A stretch of DNA of 64,000 nucleotides from Paracoccaceae bacterium (GTDB lineage Bacteria > Pseudomonadota > Alphaproteobacteria > Rhodobacterales > Rhodobacteraceae), in contig OY282431.1 in assembly GCA_958296035.1 (NCBI GenBank), positions 372,001 to 436,000 of the forward strand, written 5' to 3'. The translations under genes were made by a program, and so were the position numbers. This document shows, one piece after another, positions 40,083 to 48,980 of the stretch. The notes beneath the pieces were generated by a model, which did not search any database, had not been told where the DNA came from, and worked only from the letters and a program-made list of their open reading frames with translations. Every line of letters begins with the position of its first letter. The stretch's first letter is position 1.

Positions 40083-41198
40083 ATGGTTCAGGTTGTATTC
40101 AGTTCGGTCGGCAAGGAATACGGCGGGAATGCTGTGTTGCGCGACATCGACTTTGAAGTCCCCGCAGGGTGTTTCGTGGCGCTGATAGGTCCCTCCGGTT
40201 GTGGAAAATCCACATTGCTCCGCATGATCGCCGGCCTTGAGCATATAGACTTCGGCGAGATCTACATTGACGGAAACGGGGTGAACGATCTCGCGCCAAA
40301 GGATCGTGACGTGGCGATGGTTTTTCAGAACTATGCACTCTATCCGCATATGACGGTCGCAGAAAACATGCTGTTCACGCTGCGGATGGCGCGCTGCAGT
40401 CGTGCGGAAAGCAACGACCGCATGTGGGAAGCGGCGCGTATCCTCGGCCTTGAGGACTTGCTGGATCGATATCCGCGACACTTGTCGGGCGGCCAACGCC
40501 AGAGAGTGGCGATGGGGCGGGCGATAGTCCGTAACCCCAAGGTGTTTCTCTTTGACGAACCCCTTTCAAATCTTGACGCCAAGCTCCGCGTCCAGATGCG
40601 GGCGGAAATCAAGCGACTGCACCAACGCCTGGGCACAACCATGATCTTCGTGACTCATGACCAGGTTGAGGCGATGACTATGGCCGAGCGGGTGGTTATC
40701 TTGCGCGAAGGCAGGATAGAGCAAGTTGGTTCCCCCCTCGAACTCTACGATAGGCCGGCGAATGTCTTTGTCGCAGGATTCATCGGTTCTCCCGCCATGA
40801 ATATGATGAGCGGAACCTTTGAGCGGGCAGGTGGTCATTATCACTTTGTCCCGGAGAGCGGTGATCCGATCTCCATTCCACCAGGCGCCCTGTCTGGTGC
40901 AGAAGATACTAGTTCAGGTCACAAATACATGCTTGGAATAAGGCCTGAACATATAACCTTGCCGGGACCCGAGCCGGTTTCCGGAGAGCGTAAGTCCTTC
41001 GGAGAGATTTCGGCTGAAGTAGTCCTTGTCGAAGTTACCGGTCTGGACACACATATCGTCGCGGCCGCGCCGAACGGTGAGGTTACAGTCCTGATCCGGG
41101 GACGATCCGCTGTTGCCGCGGGGGATCGTCTCCTGTTTCGACTAGACTTCCCTCTGGCTCACGTATTCGACGCGGAGACTGGACAGCGTGTGGATTAG
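40083..41198 (+). CDS. ABC transporter ATP-binding protein (UgpC/MalK type)
   Basis: 371 residues. The nucleotide-binding domain shows Walker A GPSGCGKST near 37-45, signature LSGGQRQRVAMGRA, Walker B FLFDEPLSNLDAKLR and the switch His in VTHDQ. A C-terminal OB/TOBE regulatory domain follows from about 240. It powers the permease pair upstream. It is the last gene of the importer operon and converges with the dehydratase, the stops being 88 nt apart. Confidence 0.95.
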   Translation: MVQVVFSSVGKEYGGNAVLRDIDFEVPAGCFVALIGPSGCGKSTLLRMIAGLEHIDFGEIYIDGNGVNDLAPKDRDVAMVFQNYALYPHMTVAENMLFTLRMARCSRAESNDRMWEAARILGLEDLLDRYPRHLSGGQRQRVAMGRAIVRNPKVFLFDEPLSNLDAKLRVQMRAEIKRLHQRLGTTMIFVTHDQVEAMTMAERVVILREGRIEQVGSPLELYDRPANVFVAGFIGSPAMNMMSGTFERAGGHYHFVPESGDPISIPPGALSGAEDTSSGHKYMLGIRPEHITLPGPEPVSGERKSFGEISAEVVLVEVTGLDTHIVAAAPNGEVTVLIRGRSAVAAGDRLLFRLDFPLAHVFDAETGQRVD

Positions 41199-41285
41199 GT
41201 ACACACGCGCCGATTGGTTTGCCTTGGCCTTCCCACCTGTTGCAAACGGGATTCAATGAGTCCCGGAGCGCACACTCCTGATTCC

Positions 41286-42542
41286 TTATGAGCCGCGAGG
41301 CGGGTCAGCGGCGAAAGGCGGAGCGCCGCCAGCAAAGGTGTTGTCACGGTCATACCTGCAGGGCGCCTCCTGCATCTCGAGGTGCAGGCGATCGCCGCTA
41401 TATGGGTTTAGACGGGCCAGGTCTTCGTCGAACTCAATGCCGAGGCCGGGTCCATTTGGCGGTTCGATGAATCCATCGCGCCAACAAATGGTGTCTCCGA
41501 TGAGTTGGCGATGGAAATCTCCACCCGTATCGATGGTCTCGACCATCAACAGATTGGGAATGCAGGCCGCCAGCTGTATATTCGCGGCCCATTCAACCGG
41601 GCCTGCATAAAGGTGTGGAGCTACGAGGGCATTGAAGACCTCGGCAAGCGCAGCAATCTTCTTGCCCTCGAGGATGCCCCCGCATCGACCAAGGGCCGGC
41701 TGGAGGACCGAGACACAGCCGCGCTGGAGAAGTGCAAGGAATTCCGACTTTGTCGTAACACGTTCCCCGGCGGCAAGCGGCACAGCGCAAGAACGTGCCA
41801 CTCTGGACAACGCGTCGACATTGTCAGGGGGAACAGGTTCCTCGAACCAGAGCGGATTGAACGGAGCTATGGCATTCCCAAGCCGTATGGCTCCCGCCGT
41901 GCTGAACTGCCCGTGCGTTCCGAAAAGAAGGTCGGCACGGTCGCCAACCGCACTGCGCAAGAGGCGGCAAAATGCGATCGAGCGCTCGACATCACGCATA
42001 GCCGGTTCATGGCCTCCCCGTATGGTGTAGGGGCCGGCAGGGTCGAATTTCAGAGCCGTGAAGCCGCGCTGGACCATCTCCATCGCGGCCTCAGCAGCCA
42101 TTTCCGAACTGTTCCAGAATGATGCCAAGTCATGCTTTGGCAGCGGGTAGATATAGCTGTAGGAGCGAATCCTGGCATTGACCAGACCACCCAGGAATCG
42201 GTGAACGGGAAGGTCATGTGCCTTGCCCAATATGTCCCAACAAGCCATTTCAAGTCCCGAAAAGGCCCCCATTACTGTTGGGTCGGGTCGCTGGCTGAAG
42301 CCGGCTGAATAGGCCCGGCGAAACATGATCTCGATCATGTCTGGAGCTTCATTGTACATGTGACGCTCGAAGACATCCTTGATCACTTCGGTCATGGCTA
42401 CCGGACCAACCGAGGCGGCGTAGACTTCACCAAATCCTGTTACGCCGCAGTTCGTGACAAGCTTGACTATCGTAAAATAGCGACCACCCCAGCCGGGTGG
42501 CTGGTTGCCAACGATGAAGACCTCAAGTGCGTCCAGTTTCAT
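41286..42542 (-). CDS. Enolase-superfamily sugar-acid dehydratase (mandelate racemase/muconate lactonizing family)
   Basis: 418 residues. The N-terminal capping domain starts MKLDALEVFIVG and contains IVKLVTNCGVTGFGEVYAAS. The barrel has ALKFDPAGPY, then LLFGTHGQFS, PLWFEEPVPPDN and LAAGERVTTKSEF, which supply the acidic metal ligands, and a C-terminal APHLYAGPVEWAAN. The type resembles galactonate/mannonate-like dehydratases that make a 2-keto-3-deoxy acid, fitting the DgoK homologue in the window. The exact substrate is unknown. Its start overlaps the stop of the dehydrogenase gene (42539-42542). A broken copy of its 3' end lies at 33802-34058. Confidence 0.9.
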   Translation of the reverse strand: MKLDALEVFIVGNQPPGWGGRYFTIVKLVTNCGVTGFGEVYAASVGPVAMTEVIKDVFERHMYNEAPDMIEIMFRRAYSAGFSQRPDPTVMGAFSGLEMACWDILGKAHDLPVHRFLGGLVNARIRSYSYIYPLPKHDLASFWNSSEMAAEAAMEMVQRGFTALKFDPAGPYTIRGGHEPAMRDVERSIAFCRLLRSAVGDRADLLFGTHGQFSTAGAIRLGNAIAPFNPLWFEEPVPPDNVDALSRVARSCAVPLAAGERVTTKSEFLALLQRGCVSVLQPALGRCGGILEGKKIAALAEVFNALVAPHLYAGPVEWAANIQLAACIPNLLMVETIDTGGDFHRQLIGDTICWRDGFIEPPNGPGLGIEFDEDLARLNPYSGDRLHLEMQEAPCRYDRDNTFAGGAPPFAADPPRGS

Positions 42543-43627
42543 TTGTGACGAGGCATGAATGTGATGACGTTGCGAAGAACGTTTCCACTGCGCACTTCGG
42601 CAACCGCCTCGTTTATTTGTTCCAGCGGATAGCAGTTGCTCACGAGTTCATCGAGTTTGAGGCGTCCTTGCCGATAAAGTCCGATCAGAGCTGGAATGTC
42701 GCGTGCAAGGACCGTTTCACCCATCTTCGAGCCACGAATCGATTGTCCAAAGAATGCCAGGCTCATGGGCACCCAGGTTGCCGTTGCTTCGACCGGCGGC
42801 ATTCCGACGGCGACGAGTTCTCCGCGCGGGGCGACGCACTTCTTGGCCTGTTGATAGGCGGAAATAGCACCTACCGTAACAAAGGCACTTTCAACGCCGC
42901 GTCCGCCTGTAATCGAACGGATCTCTTTGTGGGTCGCCTCACCAACCAATACAGCATGTGTGGCGCCGAAGCCGATCGCAGTTTCAAGCTTGTCACGATC
43001 AATATCCACCGCAACAATTGTCGTGGCACCGCAAATGGCGGCTCCCTGTATACTGTTCAGACCAACACCGCCTGCGCCAAATACCGCCACCGTACTGCCA
43101 GGTCCGGTCCGGCCGTTGGCCACGGCTCCGAAACCAGTTATGACCCCGCACGACAAAAGGCAGGCAACCTCGATGGCCATTTCATCAGGAAGTGGGTAGA
43201 TCTGGCTGGAGTGAACCAGTGCCATTTCAGCAAAGGCTCCGGTCGATAGTCCGTGTTCGATGATCCTGTCATCATGTGTCCGAAGAGGACTGTCCAGATA
43301 TCGGTCATACGGATCTTCACAGGTGCCGGGACTGGCGGTGAGACACGACCCGCAAGACCCACAGGATCGCAGCAGTGTAACCAGGACTGCATCCCCTGGT
43401 TCGTATCTGCCCACGCCAGGTCCAACGGCACTTATGTAACCGGCGGCTTCATGACCATAGACTGCTGGCAGACATCCTCCCCAGGCACCATCCATGAACA
43501 TCACATCCGAGTGGCAGATGGCACAGGCGGCAAGTGACACAAGCACCTGCCCCGGCCCGGGTGCAGGTTCCGGAATATCTTCAATCGACAAGGGTGCACC
43601 GAATTCGTGGCAAACTGCAGCCTTCAT
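42539..43627 (-). CDS. Zinc-dependent alcohol dehydrogenase (MDR family)
   Basis: 362 residues from the ATG at 43627, which has AGGAGA upstream. Catalytic zinc ligands are in AICHSD and YGHEAAG; the structural zinc loop is CGSCGSCLTASPGTC; the NAD site is VAVFGAGGVGLNSIQG. It should oxidise an alcohol or polyol to the aldehyde or ketone. It is first in a two-gene unit with the dehydratase, whose start overlaps its stop, so both likely act on one sugar or polyol route. The open frame extends 12 codons upstream but lacks a ribosome-binding site. Confidence 0.92.
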   Translation of the reverse strand: MKAAVCHEFGAPLSIEDIPEPAPGPGQVLVSLAACAICHSDVMFMDGAWGGCLPAVYGHEAAGYISAVGPGVGRYEPGDAVLVTLLRSCGSCGSCLTASPGTCEDPYDRYLDSPLRTHDDRIIEHGLSTGAFAEMALVHSSQIYPLPDEMAIEVACLLSCGVITGFGAVANGRTGPGSTVAVFGAGGVGLNSIQGAAICGATTIVAVDIDRDKLETAIGFGATHAVLVGEATHKEIRSITGGRGVESAFVTVGAISAYQQAKKCVAPRGELVAVGMPPVEATATWVPMSLAFFGQSIRGSKMGETVLARDIPALIGLYRQGRLKLDELVSNCYPLEQINEAVAEVRSGNVLRNVITFMPRHK

Positions 43628-43817
43628 AAAGTCTTCTCCTGACGTCACTACTCGTCCTTCCAATTAGCCATGGAGATCTCTGTTTCATAGCGGCAAGATC
43701 ATGTTTATCCGCTTTCTGCCCAATTCGTCGACACTAGCTCTTCCCTGGCAGCCGCCTGTCGATTGATCTGACTGCATGAAGCAGAGAGGGCGGTGTCGGC
43801 TGAAAATACCTGCCTGA

Positions 43818-44810
43818 TCAATATCCTGAATTTGAGAGGTTCTGGCATTCGGAATTGCGTCCCGGCTGGAGCACGGAGAGGCGGTTCATTGCAGCGCTGA
43901 GCGGCATCGCCAGGATGCGCTTTGCAGCTCCGAGCACTTCCGAAGCGATGTGAAATCCCCGCGTCACCTTGGGTGAAGTAGTCCGCTTGATCTCAATCGC
44001 CCAGATATCACCTCCGGGCAGCCTCTGTACCTGATCGATCTCCGCACCGGCAGACGAACGGTAAAAGTTCGCTTCGCTGCCACGGTGCTGTTGCAATCAG
44101 GTTCTCGATGCAAGACCCTTCCCAGCTGCCACCAGCCACCGGATGCCCCAGAAAGTCTTGGGTGCTCTCCAGGCCGAGAAGAGCGTGAGCAAGTCCTCCG
44201 TCGCGAATATAGCCTTTTGGTGACTTTATCAGACGATTTCCTGCGTTCGCATGCCACCGCGGCAAGCGTCGCACGAGCATAAGATCAACGAATAAATCCA
44301 AATAGCGCGCCACGCTTCGCGACGTTCAGCAAACCACCCTGCTCATGAGCCAGCATGGTCCAGAAGTGCCTGAGAGTCTCGGTCAGGATGCGTACAGAGG
44401 TCGGAATGTCGCGCTCCGGATATGTCCCGATGAAGTGTTCACGCCAACTCAGACTGGCACGGTCCGAGGTGGCAAGAAGACTTTCAGGAAACCCGCCGCG
44501 TAACCACAGCCGGAACAAAGCTCCCATTCCAACCTCCTCAAGAATAAGTGGCGTCAGTTCATAGTAGCGCACACGACCAGCCAGCGTGTCCGCGCTTTGG
44601 CGTAGTAGAGTTTGTGAGGCGGAGCCCAGAAGCAGGAATTGTCCGGTGCGATGTCCCCGCCGCCACCGATTTCCTGAGCAAGCGTCGTCTTGCCGACCCG
44701 CCGGGGCCCAGGAGAACAACTCCGGCTTGTTCGGCCAAGGCTGATTCGATCCGATTCTGGTACTGGCGGAATTTCATACCTTGCACAAAGTCCATGATCT
44801 GGAAGATCAT
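43818..44810 (-). pseudogene. Broken AAA ATPase of the DUF4143 type
   Basis: A single family can be followed across at least four minus-strand frames. It begins MKFRQYQNRIESALAEQAGVV (ATG at 44777 or 44810); the Walker A then needs a frameshift to give RRVGKTTLAQEIG. The middle runs in another frame (ELTPLILEEVG, PERDIPTSVRILTETLRHFW), then LIKSPKGYIRDGGLAHALLG, and last SSAGAEIDQVQRLPGGDIWAIEIKRT, the DUF4143 nuclease-like end. Such ATPases are common in mobile or defence contexts and their role is unclear. This copy cannot make a full protein. Confidence 0.85.
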
Positions 44811-45052
44811 GCAAGGTAATATGGTAGTATCGAACACATTCCGAGGGTCACGACACCGCCAAGCCACTCAACCATCCAACGAAGCTGCACTCCGGATACA
44901 GACCCCCTCTCGGGAATATCGATCACAGGTCTTGCACAGCGGCGTAGCAATGACCGGTCACGTCACGTCGCCGGTGACAAGTTGTGAGAAGGATTCAATG
45001 GGTGCGAATTACTGGTCAGACCATGGGGATTCGGCGTGTGGCGACTTGCCAT

Positions 45053-45200
45053 GACTAGTTGTCACGCAATAACATCTCGACGGTCTTGCTGGCAGCATTG
45101 CGCAACCGTCTGGGCGGCCTCGCCTACAATATCGTTCGAGTACGCATCCACATACCTCAAGGTATTCTCACCTTGTGTGAGTGCCTTTGATATCAAGAAC
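45053..45200 (-). pseudogene. Possible tyrosine-recombinase C-terminal tail
   Basis: Minus-strand translation gives about 48 residues ending at a stop near 45053, including SKALTQGENTLRYVDAYSND and an Ala-rich helix. This resembles the last part of phage-type integrases, where a Tyr in a T-x-x-Y context is the nucleophile. An in-frame stop lies just upstream, so only a scrap remains. The match is weak. Confidence 0.25.
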
Positions 45201-45212
45201 ACGGTTTCGTAG

Positions 45213-45411
45213 CTAAGAGTTCATGCACGGGTTCCGAGACATCCACAGGCACATCAGATTGATCGCGACATGGGCGGCGGCAAGGGCCGTGATTCCCGCT
45301 TGATCAAATGGTGGCGAAACCTCAACAACATCCATTCCAACCAACCGAATACCCGCCAGATGGCGCAAGATCGTTGCCACCTGCGCAGAGGTCAGCCCAC
45401 CCCATACCGGT
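45213..45411 (-). pseudogene. speB: Agmatinase, 3' part cut off by the insertion sequence
   Basis: Minus-strand codons up to the TAG at 45215-45213 encode WGGLTSAQVATILRHLAG and DVVEVSPPFDQAGITALAAA, the C-terminal end of the arginase/agmatinase family. The 9 bases 45403-45411 are the target duplication. Joined to 48115-48884 with one copy of the duplication, the frame is restored exactly (770 + 190 = 960 nt, 319 residues plus stop), reading TPVWGGLTS across the junction. Confidence 0.93.
45403..45411. repeat. 9-bp target-site duplication, left copy
   Basis: cataccggt directly precedes the left end of the insertion sequence and is repeated directly after its right end at 48115-48123. Nine bases is the duplication length known for the IS50/Tn5 branch of IS4. 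Confidence 0.95.
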
Positions 45412-45434
45412 CTATCAATGTCCCACACTTGACA
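45412..45434 (+). repeat. Left terminal inverted repeat of the insertion sequence
   Basis: 23 bp beginning ctatcaatgtcccac; the exact inverse complement of 48092-48114. The first mismatch between the ends is at the 24th base. The likely transposase binding and cutting site. Confidence 0.95.
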
Positions 45435-45447
45435 CGAACAAGAGTTT

Positions 45448-47709
45448 GTGCCATGTTCGGCGATCATGCAGATTGGGCTCCGACAGTTTTCCGCCGATAC
45501 CGTACAGTGGTTCAAGTCAGCCTGTAAACAGGGGACGCACGCCCGCGCCGAGCTGACCCGCAATCTGTGCCGCCGCGAGGCGTGGCTCGACTACCGCGGC
45601 CAGCCCAGCCTCGCGGCGGCCCGCAAGGTGCTGCCTCGCCTGGCTGCCGAGCTCGACGTTGCCCTGCCGCCCCCGCGGGCGTATACTCGCACTGTCCGCC
45701 GCCGGCCGGCCGCCGACTATCCCGACAAGACACTGTCCTGCACGCTGGCCGAACTTGGCGAGGTGCAGCTGGTTGCCGTCGAGACGGCCGACCGGCATTG
45801 CTTTGCAGCGATGATCGAGAGCCACCATCCGGCCGGCTGGCGCCCGGCGCCGGGCGGCCTTTTGCGCTACTGGATCGTGTCGTCCCGCCACGGCCGGCTG
45901 GGCGGCCTCAGCTTCGGGGCTGGCGGCTGGCAGTTGCGCCCCCGCGATGCGGCCATAGGCTGGCGCTGTGATGCCCGCCGGGCGCATATCGACAAGGTGC
46001 TGATCAACCGGCGCTTTCTGATCCTGCCTTCGGTGCGGGTTGGCAAGCTGGCCTCGCAGGTGCTGCGCCTGGCGTGCGAGCGGGTGGCCGGGGACTGGGC
46101 GTTGCGCTATGGGGTACGGCCGCTCCTGGTCTACAGTTTCACGGGTCCGGGTTATACGGGGCTGAGTTATCGGGCCGCTGGCTGGCGGTGCTGCGCCGAG
46201 CGGAGTTCGGGTCGGCGTTCGGGTGTGCGGCGGGCGGTGTGGCTGAAGCCGCTGGCGGCAGGCTGGCGGGCGGGTTTGTGTGCCGAGCCGGCGCCTGTCC
46301 TGGGGTGTTATGGTCCGCTGTACTGCGAGGGTGCGTGGGCGGAGCGGGAGTATGGACGCAGCAGCTATCCCGACGGCCGCGTCAGGCGCCGTCTGGCGGC
46401 GATGGGCAAGGCGTGGCTGGAGCGGCCCGGGGAGCCGTTGCCGGTCATCTTTCCGGGCCAGGCAGAGCAGAAGGCGGCCTATCGGCTGCTGTCGAATGCG
46501 AGGGTACGCATGGCACACATATTGGAGCCCCATTACGAGGCGACGGTGGAGCGCTGTCGGCGCGAGCCGTTGATACTGGCGCTACAGGACACGACGACGC
46601 TGAACTATGGCGGTTTGTCTTCGACGACGGGTCTGGACGCCCTGGGCGGCGGTGGCAAGGGCACGCGCGGACTGTTGGCGCATTGCGGTGTGGCCGTCAA
46701 CGGGGTTGGCCGTCCGTTGGGCCTGTATACGCTGGATGCGGATTTTCGGCGTGCCGAAGGCAAGGACAGTGGTCGCTGGGTGGCGGGATTGCGGCGTGGT
46801 CAGGCGCTGTCGGCGGCGTGTCCCGAGAGCCGCGTGGTGAACATCTGCGACCGCGAGGGTGATTTCTGGGAATTGCTGGAAGCGGCGCGCCAGAGCGGTG
46901 CGGAACTTCTTGTCCGGGCCAGCCGCTCGGCGCGGCGCCGCGTCTTGCTGTCTGAAGGCAAGAGCGAATGTCTGTGGTCGTATATGGGCCGGCAGCCGGT
47001 GCTGGGGCATCGCAGGATCAGGCTTGCGGCCAGTGGCGGCGTGCGGCGACGGAAGGCTCGCAAGGTACGCCTGGCGTTGCGGGCTGCGTATGTCGACCTG
47101 AAGCCGCCGGTGAAAGTAGGTGGTCCGCCGTTGCGGATGCTGGCGGTGTCGGCCGGCGAGGTGCGGCGGCCGACGGCAGCGGTGCGGCGGCCGAAGACGG
47201 TGCTCAGCTGGCTGTTGTTGACCACCGGGGGATCAGCTGATGCAGCGGGTGCCGAGGAGGTGGTGCGTTTCTACGAATTGCGCTGGCGCATCGAGCGTTT
47301 CTTCCATGCCCTGAAGACCGGCACGCGCATCGAGGACCGCAAGCTGGACCGCGCCGATGATCTCGGGAAGTGTCTGGCCTTCGATGCCATCACCGCCTTT
47401 CGGGTCTGGGACCTTGCCCTGCTGGCGCGGGAGAAGCCCGCCGACCCGGCGGGCAAGTATGTGCCTGCCGACGAGATCAAGGTGTTGCAGGCGCTGGCCT
47501 GGAAGCATGGCTTTTGCAAGTCGCGGGACCCGCCCGAGATGACCATGGAGCGGTATGTGGTGCTGACGGCGGGCCAGGCGGGGTTTCATCCCTCGAAGCG
47601 GCAGCCCCTGCCGGGGACGCAGAAGCTGTGGGAAGGGTTGCAGATCCTGTCAGCTGCGGTGTTCGGCTACCAGGCCATGCGGGTCTGGGAGGCGCAGGGG
47701 ACGGTTTGA
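45448..47709 (+). CDS. IS4/Tn5-type transposase fused to an N-terminal DruA (DUF4338) domain
   Basis: 753 residues. About 30-270 is a DUF4338/DruA domain: HGRLGGLSFGAGGW, AIGWRCDARRAHIDKVLINRRFLILPS and the DWALRYGVRPLLV block. About 285-370 is the Tn5-type DNA-binding domain (AEQKAAYRLLSNARV). The catalytic DDE core follows: Asp381 in LALQDTTTLNY, Asp468 in NICDREGDF, and Glu616 in the IS4 signature Y-x2-R-x3-E-x6-K (Tyr609, Arg612, Glu616, Lys623). A Tn5-like dimerisation region occupies about 655-750. All catalytic residues are present, so it may be active. Start is GTG 45448 or ATG 45466. DruA is best known from the Druantia defence system; its role here is unknown. Confidence 0.93.
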   Translation: MPCSAIMQIGLRQFSADTVQWFKSACKQGTHARAELTRNLCRREAWLDYRGQPSLAAARKVLPRLAAELDVALPPPRAYTRTVRRRPAADYPDKTLSCTLAELGEVQLVAVETADRHCFAAMIESHHPAGWRPAPGGLLRYWIVSSRHGRLGGLSFGAGGWQLRPRDAAIGWRCDARRAHIDKVLINRRFLILPSVRVGKLASQVLRLACERVAGDWALRYGVRPLLVYSFTGPGYTGLSYRAAGWRCCAERSSGRRSGVRRAVWLKPLAAGWRAGLCAEPAPVLGCYGPLYCEGAWAEREYGRSSYPDGRVRRRLAAMGKAWLERPGEPLPVIFPGQAEQKAAYRLLSNARVRMAHILEPHYEATVERCRREPLILALQDTTTLNYGGLSSTTGLDALGGGGKGTRGLLAHCGVAVNGVGRPLGLYTLDADFRRAEGKDSGRWVAGLRRGQALSAACPESRVVNICDREGDFWELLEAARQSGAELLVRASRSARRRVLLSEGKSECLWSYMGRQPVLGHRRIRLAASGGVRRRKARKVRLALRAAYVDLKPPVKVGGPPLRMLAVSAGEVRRPTAAVRRPKTVLSWLLLTTGGSADAAGAEEVVRFYELRWRIERFFHALKTGTRIEDRKLDRADDLGKCLAFDAITAFRVWDLALLAREKPADPAGKYVPADEIKVLQALAWKHGFCKSRDPPEMTMERYVVLTAGQAGFHPSKRQPLPGTQKLWEGLQILSAAVFGYQAMRVWEAQGTV

Positions 47710-47861
47710 GAAAGGCCTTCCGGGCGGCCCCTGGACCCGTCAATGCCCGGGGCCGGTGATCTTTGCCCTCGTCGTCGCCCGGCAACGCCTGACGTTCCTG
47801 CATGAGAGCGGCCCCGGGGCCGGTCCTGCTGTCAATGCTAAGTTATAATTCCTCGTTTCTG

Positions 47862-48114
47862 CTAAGTTAGTGATCCCCACTTTCGGTCGTTTCGTGCTGA
47901 CGTGGTCCTGATCCGATCGCCCTTCCTTGCCGGTCTCTCTCGCCGCTTCGGCGCCGGCGGCATGAGCGCGGCATGGGTCCTGACAGGCGCCGGTTGACTG
48001 CCGGGGGCAGAGATGGCAGTCTGGACCCCTGTCATCACTACAGGGGTCCACCAGGCCCTGATCTCCAGACACGGCACTGCCTTTTCAATCATGTCAAGTG
48101 TGGGACATTGATAG
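47862..48114 (-). other. Read-through of truncated agmatinase into the insertion sequence
   Basis: From the IS right boundary at 48114 the agmatinase frame continues 84 codons into the element and stops at 47862. The truncated product would be 340 residues: 256 native, which keep all metal ligands, plus a foreign Pro/Arg-rich tail. Activity is unlikely because the C-terminal core strands and helices are missing. Confidence 0.7.
48092..48114 (-). repeat. Right terminal inverted repeat of the insertion sequence
   Basis: 23 bp ending acattgatag, the exact inverse complement of the left end. The following base, 48115, starts the target duplication. Confidence 0.95.
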
Positions 48115-48123
48115 CATACCGGT
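48115..48123. repeat. 9-bp target-site duplication, right copy
   Basis: cataccggt, identical to 45403-45411. In the host gene it covers the codons for Thr-Pro-Val at the end of the conserved block PAFAPGTGTPV. Confidence 0.95.
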
Positions 48124-48884
48124 GTGCCGGTCCCCGGTGCAAAGGCCGGATCAAGGGCATCTATGTCAAATGTCAGATAGACCCGATTGTTGCCCAACAG
48201 GTCGTGAATCTGCCGGGCAATTTCGAGCGGCCCCCTCAGGTGAACGCTCTCGGAGTCAATGATGGATATGCCAAGCGTGTCCGCATTGAAGGTGCGAATG
48301 CCGACCTGAACCGATCGATCAGCAACAATCAGTCCGTCCATCACGGCGCGATACAGCATTGTGCCGTGGTCTATGCGAGATGTGTCACGATCCGGCCAGG
48401 TATCGGTATGCGCATCAAATTGCAGTAGAGACAACGGCCCGTACTTTTCTACGTGGGCCTGGAGGATGGGATAGGTAATGAAATGATCGCCACCAAGTGC
48501 AAGAACACCGGCATCTTGATCAAGAATACCCTTGATGTGTCTGCGTAACAGGTTCGGAAAACCAGCGACATCTGCAAAATCGTACCATAAATCACCGTAA
48601 TCAGCCACATTTAGTTCGGAGAGAGGATCAACATCCCAGCCATAAGGCTTCTCATGACTCTGCATGGCGGAGGCCTCGCGGATGGCACGCGGGCCAAGTC
48701 GAGTACCGGGGCGGTTGGTCGTGGCACTGTCGAACGGAATGCCGGTTACCGCAAGATCAACATCCTGCAGGTCCCTGGTCAAGGTTCGTCTCAGGAAACT
48801 TGTAATGCCTGAAAAGCTGGGTGTCGGAGAATACCCGGTGAATCCTCGGCGCAAGAACGCCTGATCTGTTGTATTGTCGCTCAT
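48115..48884 (-). pseudogene. speB: Agmatinase, 5' part disrupted by the insertion sequence
   Basis: 256 codons plus two bases of an arginase-family protein. Metal-binding motifs are intact: GGDHFITYP, FDAHTDTW and FDIDALDPAFAPG. The family hydrolyses agmatine to putrescine and urea, or related guanidino compounds; members with this length and start are usually annotated SpeB but substrates vary. The ATG at 48884 follows a small membrane-protein gene by 96 nt. Only the insertion breaks it; without the element it would be a normal 319-residue enzyme. Confidence 0.93.
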
Positions 48885-48980
48885 TGGCCGCTTTCTTGGT
48901 CCAAATTCGTTGATCAGTGGAGTTGGAAGACCGGAGGTTGGTCAGCAGGGGAAGATGGACCCCGTGCACATGGAGCCGCG

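Larger units (their letters stand above)
45412..48114 (+). mobile_element. Complete IS4-type insertion sequence with a DruA-domain transposase (2,703 bp)
   Basis: Ends are defined by sequence: the left end begins ctatcaatgtcccacacttg and the right end is its exact inverse complement for 23 bp, with 9-bp direct repeats outside. One transposase gene (45448-47709) lies inside, and about 400 bp of non-coding sequence fills the right end. It interrupts agmatinase in the antisense direction. Perfect inverted repeats, perfect target duplication and an exactly restorable host frame indicate a recent insertion. Gene and flanks differ visibly in composition: the transposase is much more GC-rich. Confidence 0.95.

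Noticed and set aside
45517..46533. 338-codon minus-strand frame inside the insertion sequence
   Set aside because: It lies antisense to the DruA half of the transposase, is Arg/Pro/Gln/Ala-rich, and arises from the high GC of that gene. It matches no family.
46582..47225. Minus-strand frames antisense to the transposase catalytic domain
   Set aside because: Shadow frames of a GC-rich gene with no ribosome-binding site or recognisable motif.
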